DNA of 64,000 nucleotides from NCBI GenBank assembly GCA_021292165.1, contig CM037879.1:113948359-114012358 (forward strand). The letters run 5' to 3'. The translations under genes and the position numbers were made by a program. Positions 1-9,379 of the stretch are shown in pieces. The notes under the pieces are model-generated. The model did not search any database and was not told where the DNA came from. It worked only from the letters and a program-made list of their open reading frames with translations. The number at the start of each line of letters is the position of its first letter. Within the stretch, counting starts at the first letter, position 1. The stretch is from Shinisaurus crocodilurus (lineage: Eukaryota > Chordata > Lepidosauria > Squamata > Shinisauridae).

Positions 1-666
1 AAGGTCGCCCACATATCCCTAGGAAATTATAAGCAGAGATTCTCCAGCTAAAATTGATAACCAGATGGATAAGTATGAAGCTAATGTTCTTTCTTCTGGG
101 GCCAGAATGTCAAAGTGAATATCTAATTAGGTTTTTCTTTCTCCAGAGCCACTTGCCTGAACCATGGAGAGCAAAAATAAATCAAGTATCAGTTTAAAAA
201 ATGCCTCCGAAAAAAACACAGGCAAGCATAAAAGTCATTTAAATTTATATTAGAAAAACAGGGTGAAGAGCCGAAGCTCTGCTATTATAAGAGATAAGAG
301 TAAATAAGGTCCCTAGCTCATTTGATGCAGTCTGGAATATAATAAAGCATGATTTACATGGCAAATCAGAATGCACCATGAACTTCTGATCAATATCCAA
401 ACTTCTGATCAATATCCAAACTTCTGGGATGTCTGAGTGAAAAGCTTTATGGTTATGCCATTCAGTCGAGAAGGTGAGCAAATAGGAGCCAGAAGACAGC
501 AATAGACCTGGAGATGGGAAATGATTTAGACCCACCTCAGCCACGGATGCACTGGGAGGGTTTTTTTGAGAACCTTTAAATTGGAGTTTTCTATTGTAAA
601 TTGGGAATAATACTTCCTAGGTCTCAATCTGTTTAAAGTTAGCCATATGTATGTCCCATTGAAATT
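1..666. other. Single-copy DNA, no gene seen
   Basis: AT-rich sequence without a recognisable gene or repeat family. The only structure is a perfect 19 bp tandem duplication at about 382-427 (two full units plus a partial third, unit beginning ACTTCTGATC). A 99-codon antisense frame here has no recognisable domain and is read as chance. Confidence 0.5.
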
Positions 667-800
667 GGATGTAATCCTATGCATATTTTGACAGAAAAAG
701 TCCTACAACTCCCATCATTCCCAGACAGCATGGCTGGTTGGGGAATGCTGGGAGTTGTTGTAGGCCTTTTTTCTATCTAAACATGCATAGGATTGCATCC
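667..800. mobile_element. Palindromic hairpin MITE (GGATGYAATCCTATGCAT ends)
   Basis: The two halves are inverted copies of each other. The left arm runs from GGATGTAATCC through a TCCTACAACTCCCA block, and the right arm mirrors it, ending AGGATTGCATCC. The centre is a short loop around 720-740. It carries no coding capacity. A second copy of the same design lies at 62007-62112. This is a non-autonomous DNA transposon type common in squamates; its superfamily is not decided here. Confidence 0.75.
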
Positions 801-807
801 TTAGTTA

Positions 808-1056
808 CAGTAATACCTTGGATTGCAAGTAACTTGGGTTTGAGAGCGTTTTGCAAGACAAGCAAATTTTTAAATATGTATTTTTTAAAAAATGACTTGA
901 TATACAAGCAACGTCTTGCAATACAAGTACTGTAGTACGGCTTAAATTAAAAATCTCTACAAATTTTTTTGGGGGAATTTCATTTTGATATAAGAGTGTT
1001 TTGGATTACAAGCACGTTTCCGGAACGAATTATGCTCTCAATCCAAGGCATGACTG
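808..1056. mobile_element. Tc1/mariner-like MITE, copy 1
   Basis: A 249 bp element with inverted termini: CAGTAATACCTTGGATTG on the left, and CAGTCATGCCTTGGATTG when the right end is read in reverse. It is flanked on both sides by the dinucleotide TA (806-807 and 1057-1058), the target duplication of Tc1/mariner transposons. The inside is AT-rich and has no transposase. A homologous copy in the opposite orientation is at 18861-19119, so the boundaries are supported by two copies. Confidence 0.8.
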
Positions 1057-1161
1057 TACTTTGCCCCCCTGATTTCAATGGGGTTTAAGAGTGACTAACT
1101 CTAGTTGAATTGGAGTGATGATGTTGCTATGGGAGCAAGTATAATGGAAGGCTCTAAAATA

Positions 1162-1270
1162 GTCTTTCCTAACCTGGTGCCCTGCACTCATATCATCCCC
1201 AGCAATGCTGGCTGAGGATGATGGGAGTTGCAGTCCAACACATCTGGAGGTTACCAGGTTGGCAAAAGCT
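1162..1270. mobile_element. Short palindromic MITE with GCTCTAAAATA flanks
   Basis: About 109 bp with inverted ends (TCTTTCCTAACCTGGTGCC at the left; the mirrored right end reads TTTTGCCAACCTGGTAACC) and an internal block of the GGGAGTTGCAGTCCAACA type. The 11 bp GCTCTAAAATA occurs directly before (1151-1161) and directly after (1271-1281), so the exact ends and the length of the target duplication (8 to 11 bp) are ambiguous. Related hAT-type copies are at 8198 and 26832. Confidence 0.75.
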
Positions 1271-1320
1271 GCTCTAAAATATGGGTAGCAGCTGGGATCC
1301 CACAGGTGAAGCAAAGAATC

Positions 1321-1805
1321 TCCTTTGCTGAAGGAACTGCACTGGCTACCTATTCACTATTGGGCCAGGTTTAAGGTTCTGGCACTTGTGTACAAAGCCA
1401 GAAACAACTTAGGAGCAGGTTACCTGAGAGAGCGCTTTCTCCCTGACCAACCTGCCAAGTCACTGAGGTCATTGGAGGACATTTTCCTGGTGGTTCCACA
1501 TGGACCTATGGTCTGATTGGAGTCTACCAGGAGAAGAGCCTTCAGTGTTGCGGCTCCATTTCTATGGAACTCCCTGCCTCTGGAGTTCGGGCAGGCTTTG
1601 ACATTGTGTTGCTTTTGGCACCTGCTGAAGACCTCCTTGTTCAGATAAACCTTCTCTGCAATCCAACCACCATTTTAATGATACGTTGTTTCCAATGTAT
1701 TGTTTTTGTTTCTTTTATCTGTTTTTATCTTTTTATTGTTCACCGCTCCAGAATCTGCTTAGATGGAGTGGTATACAAATACTGTAAATAAATAAATAAA
1801 TAAAT
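1321..1805 (+). mobile_element. L2-type LINE, 3' end (5'-truncated)
   Basis: The forward translation from 1325 gives the C-terminal signature of L2 reverse transcriptase polyproteins (LKELHWLPIHYWARFKVLALVYKA, then an LRSLE..FLVVP stretch). It breaks by frameshift and resumes near 1530-1700 (RAFSVAAPFLWNSLPL-like). The fragment ends in the typical tail GTATACAAATACTGTAAATAAATAAAT. Upstream parts (endonuclease and RT core) are absent, as expected from 5' truncation. It is a dead fragment. Confidence 0.8.
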
Positions 1806-3224
1806 AAGCATAGGCTGCAGGGGTTGTGAGCAAGAGGACCTTTGGATCCACCTCAAGCATAATGTCTGCCTGCCTTTCCAACACTGTGTGGTTTTCTGTT
1901 CCTAGGTAGATAAGAGGTAATGGGGGAGGTGTGCTTACATATGTACTGTAACATGTACTGAAAGGACACTATTTCACCTAAGACTTTACTTGTGACTCAC
2001 TTGAAAAAAGACTGTCTACTTCTGCTCTAAAACATATTGCATATAATAAACTGTATTATTTTTGTTGCACAGTATAAACTATAAATTATAGATGCATGCA
2101 CAGAGAAAGAGAGAAAGAATTTATTTCAGATTCCCACTTATGTGATCCCAGTCAATTGATCCAGTCCTGGTTTACATCAGAATAAAACAAAGCAAGGAAT
2201 AGGCTAACCAGCATATTCAGGATTTTTGTTTTTGACATTTCCATGTAGGTACAATGAACGAATGAAGCTTTTGCTGATGGCAGAGAATCAGAAGTCCATA
2301 TATACAATGCTGGGCTCCACATAGCAGAAAGAATGCTATAATAAGTAATGCCAATGAGTGTACAGGTAGTGACCATGTAGTTTGCCCCTACAGACAAGAT
2401 GTGTGCAACAGAATCTCCAGAGCATAATGCAGGATGTTAAATCTACTTGATTGATAGACGGAATGTTGGCAAGGACAACTCGGTTGACACTGTTTCAGTA
2501 CTACTGGGGGGCTTTTAATATCCATCTGTCTAGCCAAAGAAGCAGATGTGGCTAAGCAACAATGACTTTACTTTAAGCACTGAACATTTAAAGGGCAGAA
2601 GCTACATCAGTGCATCACCCCCCTACTGCGGCACTGCGGTATTAATGTAACAGCTTGTGTTATGTTAATATGTTAACGTAGCAAAAAAATATACAAAGGG
2701 TTAGTAAAGCATTTTTTAAAGAAAGGGTGTCCTTAAAAGGTATTTCATATATCCAGGAATGATCAAATTATGAAATAATATTCACTGCAGTTCATAGGCA
2801 CAATAGACTTCAAATTCTCTCATTTTCCTACTCCAAAAACCTAAATACCTTTACCTCTGTACCACCAAGAAAGAAATTTGTGCCCAATAACAATTAAAGA
2901 TTAAGTGCACAAACTATTTTATTTATAACCCAGTTGTGATTAACGCAAATTTAATCCCATGAAATGGAACGTTTTCTGAACCCGGCCATCCTGCATTATG
3001 ATGCTTTTCCTTTGGCTTTGGCAGGACTTGGCCACTAATAATGTGAGTGCTATGAAATTGATAATTAAGTCAAATGTCTTTGGCCATTGGGACAATAATC
3101 TCATAGCCACCTGCAGGGTAGAAAAAAAGGATCAGAATTTGTTGGATTTGTCTGAGTGTGGGCCAGAGAAAGTAAAAGCAGTTCTGGGGTGGGAGTAAGA
3201 CATTTCTGGCATGGAGAAACAAAT
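1806..3224. other. Single-copy DNA, no gene seen
   Basis: About 1.4 kb without a recognised repeat or gene. Short open frames at 2152-2397 (antisense) and 2998-3198 (sense) have no domain, no splice context that I can argue for and no compositional signal. They are treated as chance. Confidence 0.45.
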
Positions 3225-5790
3225 GATCATAGAATCATAGAAAAGTAGAGTTGGAAGGGGCCTACAAGGCCATCGAGTCCAACCCCCTGCTCAATGCAGG
3301 AATCTAGGTCAAAGCATCTCTGACAGATGTCTGTCCAGCTGCACCTTGAATGCCTCCAGAGTGGGAGAGCCCACGACCTCCCTAGGTAGTTGATTCCATT
3401 GTCTTATTGCTCTGACAGTCAGGAAATTTTTCCTGATGTTTAGGTGGAATCTAGGTTCCTGTAACTTGAGCCCATTATTCCGTGTCCTGCAAACTGGGAT
3501 GACCGAGAAGAGATCTTTGCCCTCCTCTGTGTGACATCCCTTCAAATACTGGAAGAGTGCGATCATATCTCCCCTCAGTCTCCTCTTCTGAAGGCTAAAC
3601 ATGCCCAGTTCTTTCAGTCTCTCCTCATAGGGCCTTGTTTCCAGTCCCTTTATCATCCTTGTTGCCCTCCTCTGAACCCTCTCCAGTTTGTCTATGTCCT
3701 TCTTAAAGTGAGGTGCCCAGAACTGGACGCAGTACTCAAGATGAGGCCTAACCAGTGCCGAGTAAAGGGGAATTATCACTTCCCGCGATTTGGAAGCTAT
3801 ACTTCTATTAATACAGCCCAAAATTGCATTTGCCTTCTTTGCAGCCACATCGCATTGCTGGCTCATATTCAGTTTGTGATCTACCACAATTCCAAGATCC
3901 TTCTCACTTGTAGTATTGTTGAGCCAAGTGTCCCCCATTCTGTAACTCTGCATTTGGTTTCCTCTCCCTAGGTGCAGCACTTGGCATTTATCCCTATTAA
4001 ATTTCATTCTGTTGTTTTCGGCCCAGCGCTCCAGCCTATCGAGGTCACTTTGAATTTTGTTTCTGTCTTCCAGAGTATTAGCTGTTCCACCCAACTTTGT
4101 GTCATCTGCAAATTTGATAAGCATTCCCTGTACCTCCTGATCCAAGTCATTAATAAAAATGTTGAAGAGCACCGGGCCCAGGACCGAGACCTGTGGTACC
4201 CCGCTCGTTACCTCTCCCCAGTTTGAGAAGGAACCATTGATAAGCACTCTTTGAGTCTGATTCTTTAGCCAATTGTGGATCCACCTGATAGTTGTTCCAT
4301 CTAGCCCACTCTTAGCTAGCTTACTAATCAGGATATCATGAGGCACTTTGTCGAAAGCTTTGCTGAAGTCCAGGTATATAATGTCCACAGCATTCCCACA
4401 GTCCACAAGGGAGGTTACCCGATCAAAAAATGAGATCAGATTAGTCTGACAGGATTTGTTCTTGACAAATCCATGCTGGCTTCTAGTAATCACTGCATTG
4501 TTTTCAAGGTGCTTGCAGACTGACTTCTTTATAATCTGCTCAAAAATCTTCCCGGGGATTGATGTCAGACTGACTGGCCTATAGTTCCCAGGTTCCTCCT
4601 TCTTGCCCTTTTTGAAGATGGGAACAACATTTGCCCTCCTCCAGTCGTCTGGCACTTCACCTGTCCTCCATGATTTCTCAAAGATAATAGACAGTGGTTC
4701 TGAGAGTTCTTCTGCCAGTTCCTTTATTACTCTAGGATGCAGCTCATCAGGCCCTGGAGATTTAAACTCGTTCAGAGTAATCAGGTGCTCCTTGACCATT
4801 TGCCTATCAATCTCAAGCTGCAATTCTGCCCCTTCAGTCTGCACTTCAGGTTTGCCAGGGGGGTCATAGACCCTCTTTTGGGAGAAGACCGAGCCGAAGT
4901 AGGAATTGAACACTTCTGCCTTTTCTTTGTCTTCTGTTATCAATTTGCCATCCTCATTGCATAGTTGAACCACCAGTTCTTTCTTCTGTCTTTTACTGTG
5001 CATGTATCTGAAGAAAGCTTTTTTGTTGCTTTTAGCATTCCTCGCTAACCTTATCTCATTCTCAGCTTTAGCCTTCCTGACACTATTCCTGCAGTTCTGT
5101 GCTACCTGCCTGTACTCTTCCCCTGTAGCCTGTCCTTCCTTCCACTTCCTATACGTGTCCTTTTTTGTTTTCAGGTCATCTTTGAGTTTATTGTGAAGCC
5201 ACATTGGCTTCTTCTGTTGCCCTCTGCCTTTTCTCCTTGTGGGAATTGTTTGCAATTGTGCCTTTAAAATTTCCTTTTTTAAAAACTCCCACCCCTCCTG
5301 GGCTCCCTTTCTCGTGAGAGTCACTTGCCATGGGATCTTACTAATCATTGTTCTGAGTTTGTTAAAATTGGCTTTCCTAAAATCCAGGGTACGTGTTTGG
5401 CTACACTCAGCTTTTGCTTCTGTTAGAATCAAGAACTCAAGTATAACATGGTCACTTTCCCCCAGAGTTCCCGAAACTGCCACTTTATCCACTAACTCGT
5501 CTCTGTTGGTTAGAATCAGGTCAAGGATAGCCGATCCTCTAGTTCCTTCCTCCACTTTCTGTAGGAGGAAGTTATCAGCAGCACAGCTCAGGAATTTCTT
5601 GGAGGGGCCATGTTTGGCTGAATAAGTCTCCCAACAGATATCAGGGAAATTGAAGTCCCCCATTACTACCACATCGTGCCTCCTTGAAACAATGGCAATT
5701 TGCTTTTCAAAAGTTCCATCCTCGTCTTCTCCTTGATTGGCAAATGATGGCAAATTCTCCTTGACCCAGTTTGGAATCAGCTCTGTATTT
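3225..5790 (-). mobile_element. CR1 LINE, 5'-truncated, young
   Basis: An antisense CR1 non-LTR retrotransposon. Its 3' end, read on the plus strand, starts at ATCATAGAATCATAG, the short 3'-terminal repeat typical of CR1, followed by the conserved 3' UTR (GAGTTGGAAGGGGCC). The body carries the ORF2 described separately. The 5' end is lost within the endonuclease domain, so the copy cannot be autonomous. Other CR1 pieces in the window are at 52430, 56396 and 62113, all antisense. The 5' limit is approximate because CR1 makes no clear target duplication. Confidence 0.9.
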
Positions 5791-5891
5791 ACAATTTTTC
5801 TTGGTGAGCATTCAGGGAAAAACCCCTCAAAAAAATAAAACATCTTGATTTGGGAGAACAACCATATAAAAAATTTGCAAGAAACAACCAA
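3309..5891 (-). CDS. CR1 ORF2: partial endonuclease plus reverse transcriptase, 860 codons
   Basis: Uninterrupted frame encoding the retrotransposition enzyme of CR1. About the first 45 residues lie at or beyond the truncation point and are probably not original coding sequence. Residues ~58-155 are the C-terminal half of the apurinic-type endonuclease, with MGDFN at 77-81 and SDH at 146-148; the N-terminal half is missing. Residues ~375-640 are the reverse transcriptase, with LDFSKAFD at 507-514 and the catalytic FADD at 594-597. The C-terminus (QWNQLPREVV..) is the usual CR1 ending. One oddity is that the conserved GVPQGS motif reads GVPQVS (residues 565-570), which may impair polymerase activity. 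Full CR1 ORF2 proteins are around 1000 residues. There is no frameshift or stop, which implies recent insertion. It is not a host gene, and the annotated start is merely the first ATG in frame. Confidence 0.9.
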   Translation of the reverse strand: MVVSCKFFIWLFSQIKMFYFFEGFFPECSPRKIVNTELIPNWVKENLPSFANQGEDEDGTFEKQIAIVSRRHDVVVMGDFNFPDICWETYSAKHGPSKKFLSCAADNFLLQKVEEGTRGSAILDLILTNRDELVDKVAVSGTLGESDHVILEFLILTEAKAECSQTRTLDFRKANFNKLRTMISKIPWQVTLTRKGAQEGWEFLKKEILKAQLQTIPTRRKGRGQQKKPMWLHNKLKDDLKTKKDTYRKWKEGQATGEEYRQVAQNCRNSVRKAKAENEIRLARNAKSNKKAFFRYMHSKRQKKELVVQLCNEDGKLITEDKEKAEVFNSYFGSVFSQKRVYDPPGKPEVQTEGAELQLEIDRQMVKEHLITLNEFKSPGPDELHPRVIKELAEELSEPLSIIFEKSWRTGEVPDDWRRANVVPIFKKGKKEEPGNYRPVSLTSIPGKIFEQIIKKSVCKHLENNAVITRSQHGFVKNKSCQTNLISFFDRVTSLVDCGNAVDIIYLDFSKAFDKVPHDILISKLAKSGLDGTTIRWIHNWLKNQTQRVLINGSFSNWGEVTSGVPQVSVLGPVLFNIFINDLDQEVQGMLIKFADDTKLGGTANTLEDRNKIQSDLDRLERWAENNRMKFNRDKCQVLHLGRGNQMQSYRMGDTWLNNTTSEKDLGIVVDHKLNMSQQCDVAAKKANAILGCINRSIASKSREVIIPLYSALVRPHLEYCVQFWAPHFKKDIDKLERVQRRATRMIKGLETRPYEERLKELGMFSLQKRRLRGDMIALFQYLKGCHTEEGKDLFSVIPVCRTRNNGLKLQEPRFHLNIRKNFLTVRAIRQWNQLPREVVGSPTLEAFKVQLDRHLSEML

Positions 5892-7616
5892 GATAATTGA
5901 TTGACCTTAACAGAGAAGATACTCATGAAACTAAAGGCTACTTGGTCAGGCATTCTGTCCATGTGGTTCAGAGCAATCAATTATAATTTCAGTGAGAGGA
6001 GCACTTAACATTACATAACTTCAGCAAATACACCTACAAAGCAACTATAGGTTTGAAGTGTAAAAGCTAACCACAGAGTAGCAGAATCTTGTTTAACCTT
6101 CTGAGCCGGAGGAGATTTTCTTGGGGAAAGGTGCTTGATTTGTAATACAACCAAGCACTGTGAACTCAACAAATTTGTATAGTGAACCAGGTAATTACAA
6201 ATTTTGCTGACATCACTAAGAATAACTGCTTAGGATCTGAGAGTGCTGAACTGCTTTGAGGCTATCACTGCATGTTTGTGTGCCTACTTGTTTTACTTCT
6301 GCTTAATCAATTGTATAATAATAGTGAACTCAGGTGCTTAGATATAATGGTTATGTAGCCAAAACAGGGCAACTTAGAATCAAGAGTGAGGTATTAGCAT
6401 GCTCAGGTCAACCCCTAGCTTTGTAGAAGTGGAAAAAATATCTTTAGCGGTAAAAACACACATAAGGGCCCCAAAAAAGGGTCCCAAACTCCCAATAAGA
6501 ACTGAACAGGCCCAGTGGCTACAGAATGCTGAGTGCCTGTTGGAGCCGGGGAGGTGGTGAAATGGGGAGAAACAAAATGGAAAGCCAGGGGGGTAGAGAG
6601 AATGGAATGGAGTATCCTGAAAGAAGTCATGGCTGATTGACTGGCTGGCTGGAACACTGAATGGGAGCACTCCAGCTCCAACGTTCTGTGAAAATGCTAC
6701 TGGTCTATACAACCACAGGTCTCCAGTACTGCACCCACACCCAAAAGAAAGATGCAAGGCATGAGTGTTGGGCAACTAGGGACACACTGTTATTAACAAG
6801 AGATCTGCAGCTATGGAACCAACTGAGAAGAGAACCATCGGCTGACTTCCCACTGTTTGCCAATCTAACTGGGAACCTAACCCTGCCCTGAACCACAGGT
6901 GGTATAATACCTGCTGTGTCAGTCCATTTTGCTATACCTTCAGGTACTGAGGGAGACCTGTCCAAGTCACAACCCTTCCAAACCCCACGGTTTTACATAT
7001 GTGACATGGACGAACCTCAAGGAGGATCCTTTCCCTGCCCTGCATATTGCACACCCAAGGGGGACAGGCCTAGGTAATCTCCAGTCACTGCAAAGGCACC
7101 TCAGGGCACTCCCAGTTGGCTTTTGCTGTTCTTCTTTTGCCAACACTGCTCACCACCATTTAAACAATGCCTCCCAATACCTCCCATGCCAATATCCCAA
7201 CAGCCAGTACAGTACAGTACACAATAGGCAAAATAAACCCTGCTTCCAAGGCCAATCAGGTCCACAAGAAAGAAACCCTGAAGTGACCAGTCTTACTTAT
7301 AGGAAGGGTTGATGGCCAGCCACCATGATAAGGAGTGAAGCAAAGAGGGCAGGGAGAGCGTTTGTTTATATAGCACCCCAAACCCCACCACTCCCATCAG
7401 GATTACCAGTGCTGTGTGTATCCACGCATTCCTTCCTGCCCCATCTCCTTCCAGAAGCAGGTGCAATATCCCCCCCCTTTCAGGTCACAGGAAGGAAAGG
7501 GAGTGCATGTCTCTCATCACAATGACAAAGACCATCTAAAGTTGACCTGGAACTTCCACTTGGGGAACTGGGGAATGCAAACCAAAAGTGCTTAAGGATG
7601 CTTCACCCATTAAGCA
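5892..7616. other. No recognised gene; several overlapping short frames
   Basis: The segment 6380-7525 is unusually open on both strands (frames of 60-131 codons), but none of the predicted peptides shows a domain I recognise and the frames overlap antisense to one another. A TATA-like string (TATATAAAC on the minus strand near 7365) exists without a matching polyadenylation signal, so I do not call an LTR. A (GTACA)3 string is at about 7207-7222. This could be an unrecognised old repeat. Confidence 0.3.
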
Positions 7617-7827
7617 TAGGGATGTCAGAGAAATCCACAATGGATTCAAATGAGTTTGGATTTCTATGAATCCAGCCGGTGGATTCTGCAGTGGACCGGC
7701 TTTTCCCGAGCTGTGCAAATTCTAGGGATTTGGGGACCAAGTTTTTTACTTTGGGGGGGGGTTGTGCAAATCTGCAGTTGCGCTAATGTGCACTTGCACA
7801 AGTGGAATGAAATTCTTTACATCTCTA
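7617..7827. mobile_element. hAT-like MITE (TAGGGATGT ends)
   Basis: The left terminus TAGGGATGTCAGAGAAAT is mirrored by the right end, which in reverse reads TAGAGATGTAAAGAATTTC. Another mirrored terminus of the same kind (TAGGGATGTACACATTTC in reverse) ends at 7914, so two related elements, or one element with a duplicated end, may be present. I found no clean 8 bp target duplication. TAGRGATG ends are typical of a hAT subgroup abundant in squamates. Confidence 0.55.
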
Positions 7828-8197
7828 ACTGATTCTGTCAATGATAGAATGAAAGACACCTGACAATCTGTGAAACGCAGATGGACTGGATATAACGAAA
7901 TGTGTACATCCCTAAATAGAGGATGTCTACATTTCCACAGTGAACTTACATTTTCTGTAATGTTCTTAAAGCAAACACATACTAAACATGTCCCTGACAC
8001 ACAAATGCATTTCAGACCTTACCTTCTCATGAATGTCAGCAGTATATATGCATGCTAGAGCAGACAGTTTATTAAGTAGTAGAATAGTCCTCTATCTGCT
8101 TCCATCTTCCTTTTCATCATGAAGATGTTGAACATTGGAAGATTCTGCACTTCACCTCTGTAGAATGGTAATGAGGAAGAGAGTCAGATGTCTAATG

Positions 8198-8338
8198 TAG
8201 GAATGGGCATCATGTGGCCCTTCCGATGTTGTTGGGCTGCAACTCCCATCATCCTTCACCATAGCTATGCTGGCTAGGGCTGATGATGGAGAGTTGCAGT
8301 CCAACAACATCTGGAGAGCCACAAGTTGCTCACCCCTG
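8198..8338. mobile_element. hAT MITE with 8 bp target duplication
   Basis: A 141 bp near-palindrome. The right end read in reverse begins CAGGGGTGAGCAACTTGTGGC; the left end is the decayed counterpart TAGGAATGGGCATCATGTGG. Flanks are GTCTAATG (8190-8197) and GTTTAATG (8339-8346), 7 of 8 identical, as expected for an aged hAT target duplication. The inside is the GGGAGTTGCAGYCCAACAACATC inverted block. It is inserted in the fossil LINE at 8339-8760. Confidence 0.85.
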
Positions 8339-8760
8339 GTTTAATGGCATTCCAGTGACACCAATTCACTGATACCATGATGTGTAATCTTAGGCTGAAC
8401 AACAAAGTTGGTACCTGTAGAATGAAGGTTAAAGGAAGATCATACAGCAAAAGAAGAGAAGATACATACAGAGGAAGAAGACCATGGAGATATTTGAATG
8501 TAAGGACAAGAATCTTAAAGACGAGGGGAAGCTGGTAAAAAGGACAGCACAAAGGAGTAATATAATTGAACTGACAAGCAGAAAATATTAAATGAGCAAT
8601 GGCATTTAGGACAGAGTGAAGAGGCCTACGGGTAGAATCAGAAAGAACAACAAGAAGAGAATGTTACTATAGTCAATGTGGGAAATAGCAAGAGAATGAA
8701 CTAAAGTCTGGTAATGTCTGTAGAAAGGCAGGAGCAAATTTTAGATGTATTAATCAGTTG
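8339..8760 (-). pseudogene. Fossil L2/CR1-type LINE, RT thumb and C-terminal region
   Basis: The reverse strand gives an eroded but recognisable C-terminal LINE peptide: an AISHIDYSNILF-like stretch near 8700, a FPLVFKILVLTFKYLHGLLPLYVSSLL stretch near 8520-8450, and a WNAIKPG remnant at the edge of the hAT MITE. This order (DYCN.., then ARLI.., then FKILLLTFKALHGLAP..) is that of L2/CR1-clade polyproteins. Stops and frameshifts show it is old. 8761-9015 may be further eroded LINE sequence. Confidence 0.6.
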
Positions 8761-9023
8761 AAAATTATGACAAGAACCTGAATCTAGGAAGAAGAGAGCA
8801 ACGGAGTGAGCGAGAGAAATGCCAGGAGTTTAAACTTGAGAAGAACAAACAATCCTATTATCAAGAACAAGAGATAGTGACATAGAAGTAATGTTGGCTG
8901 CCGGCTGCCCTTTAATTGCCTAGGTCTGCTCCTTTTTAAATATTATGGTGACCTTAAAATTTTCTCACCGCTACGCCTGATTATCCAGGAACAGATCCCA
9001 CGCAGTTGGGAGAACATCTAAAT

Positions 9024-9371
9024 CAGGGGTGTCAAGAGTCAGGACAAATCCATCCAATTCATGGGCCAAATTCAGCCCTCCAGGGGTTTCCAGATGGCCA
9101 TGCCCCCCATGCCCCCACCCCCAATCTCCAATCATTTGGTGGCTTCCCAGCTTTTGTATCTTTATTTTCCCCATTCCAAAAGGTTGAAATGCCTCTCCTA
9201 AGGCTTAGTTACTGTCAGTAAGAGCTTTAAGCTAAAGTGTGCTGGTATTTTTGGTATTTTTGGACCCGGCCCCCTTTTGCCCTTGGCCTTCCCCATCACT
9301 GGAATGCAGTCCCCAAGAGCTTCTCTGAAATCGAATTCAGCCCTTAGGCTGAAAGGGGTTTGACACTCCTG
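9024..9371. mobile_element. hAT MITE with perfect 8 bp target duplication ATCTAAAT
   Basis: A 348 bp element. The left end CAGGGGTGTCAAGAG and the right end in reverse CAGGAGTGTCAAACCCC are inverted copies of the classic hAT terminus. ATCTAAAT occurs exactly at 9016-9023 and 9372-9379. The interior (GGCCAAATTCAGCCCTCCAGG and so on) matches, in inverted orientation, the copy at 12940-13313. No transposase is present. Confidence 0.92.
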
Positions 9372-9379
9372 ATCTAAAT

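Noticed and set aside
6380..7525. Cluster of open frames as a retroelement gene or LTR
   Set aside because: No domain, no TG...CA boundaries with duplication and no polyadenylation signal in the orientation of the TATA-like string.
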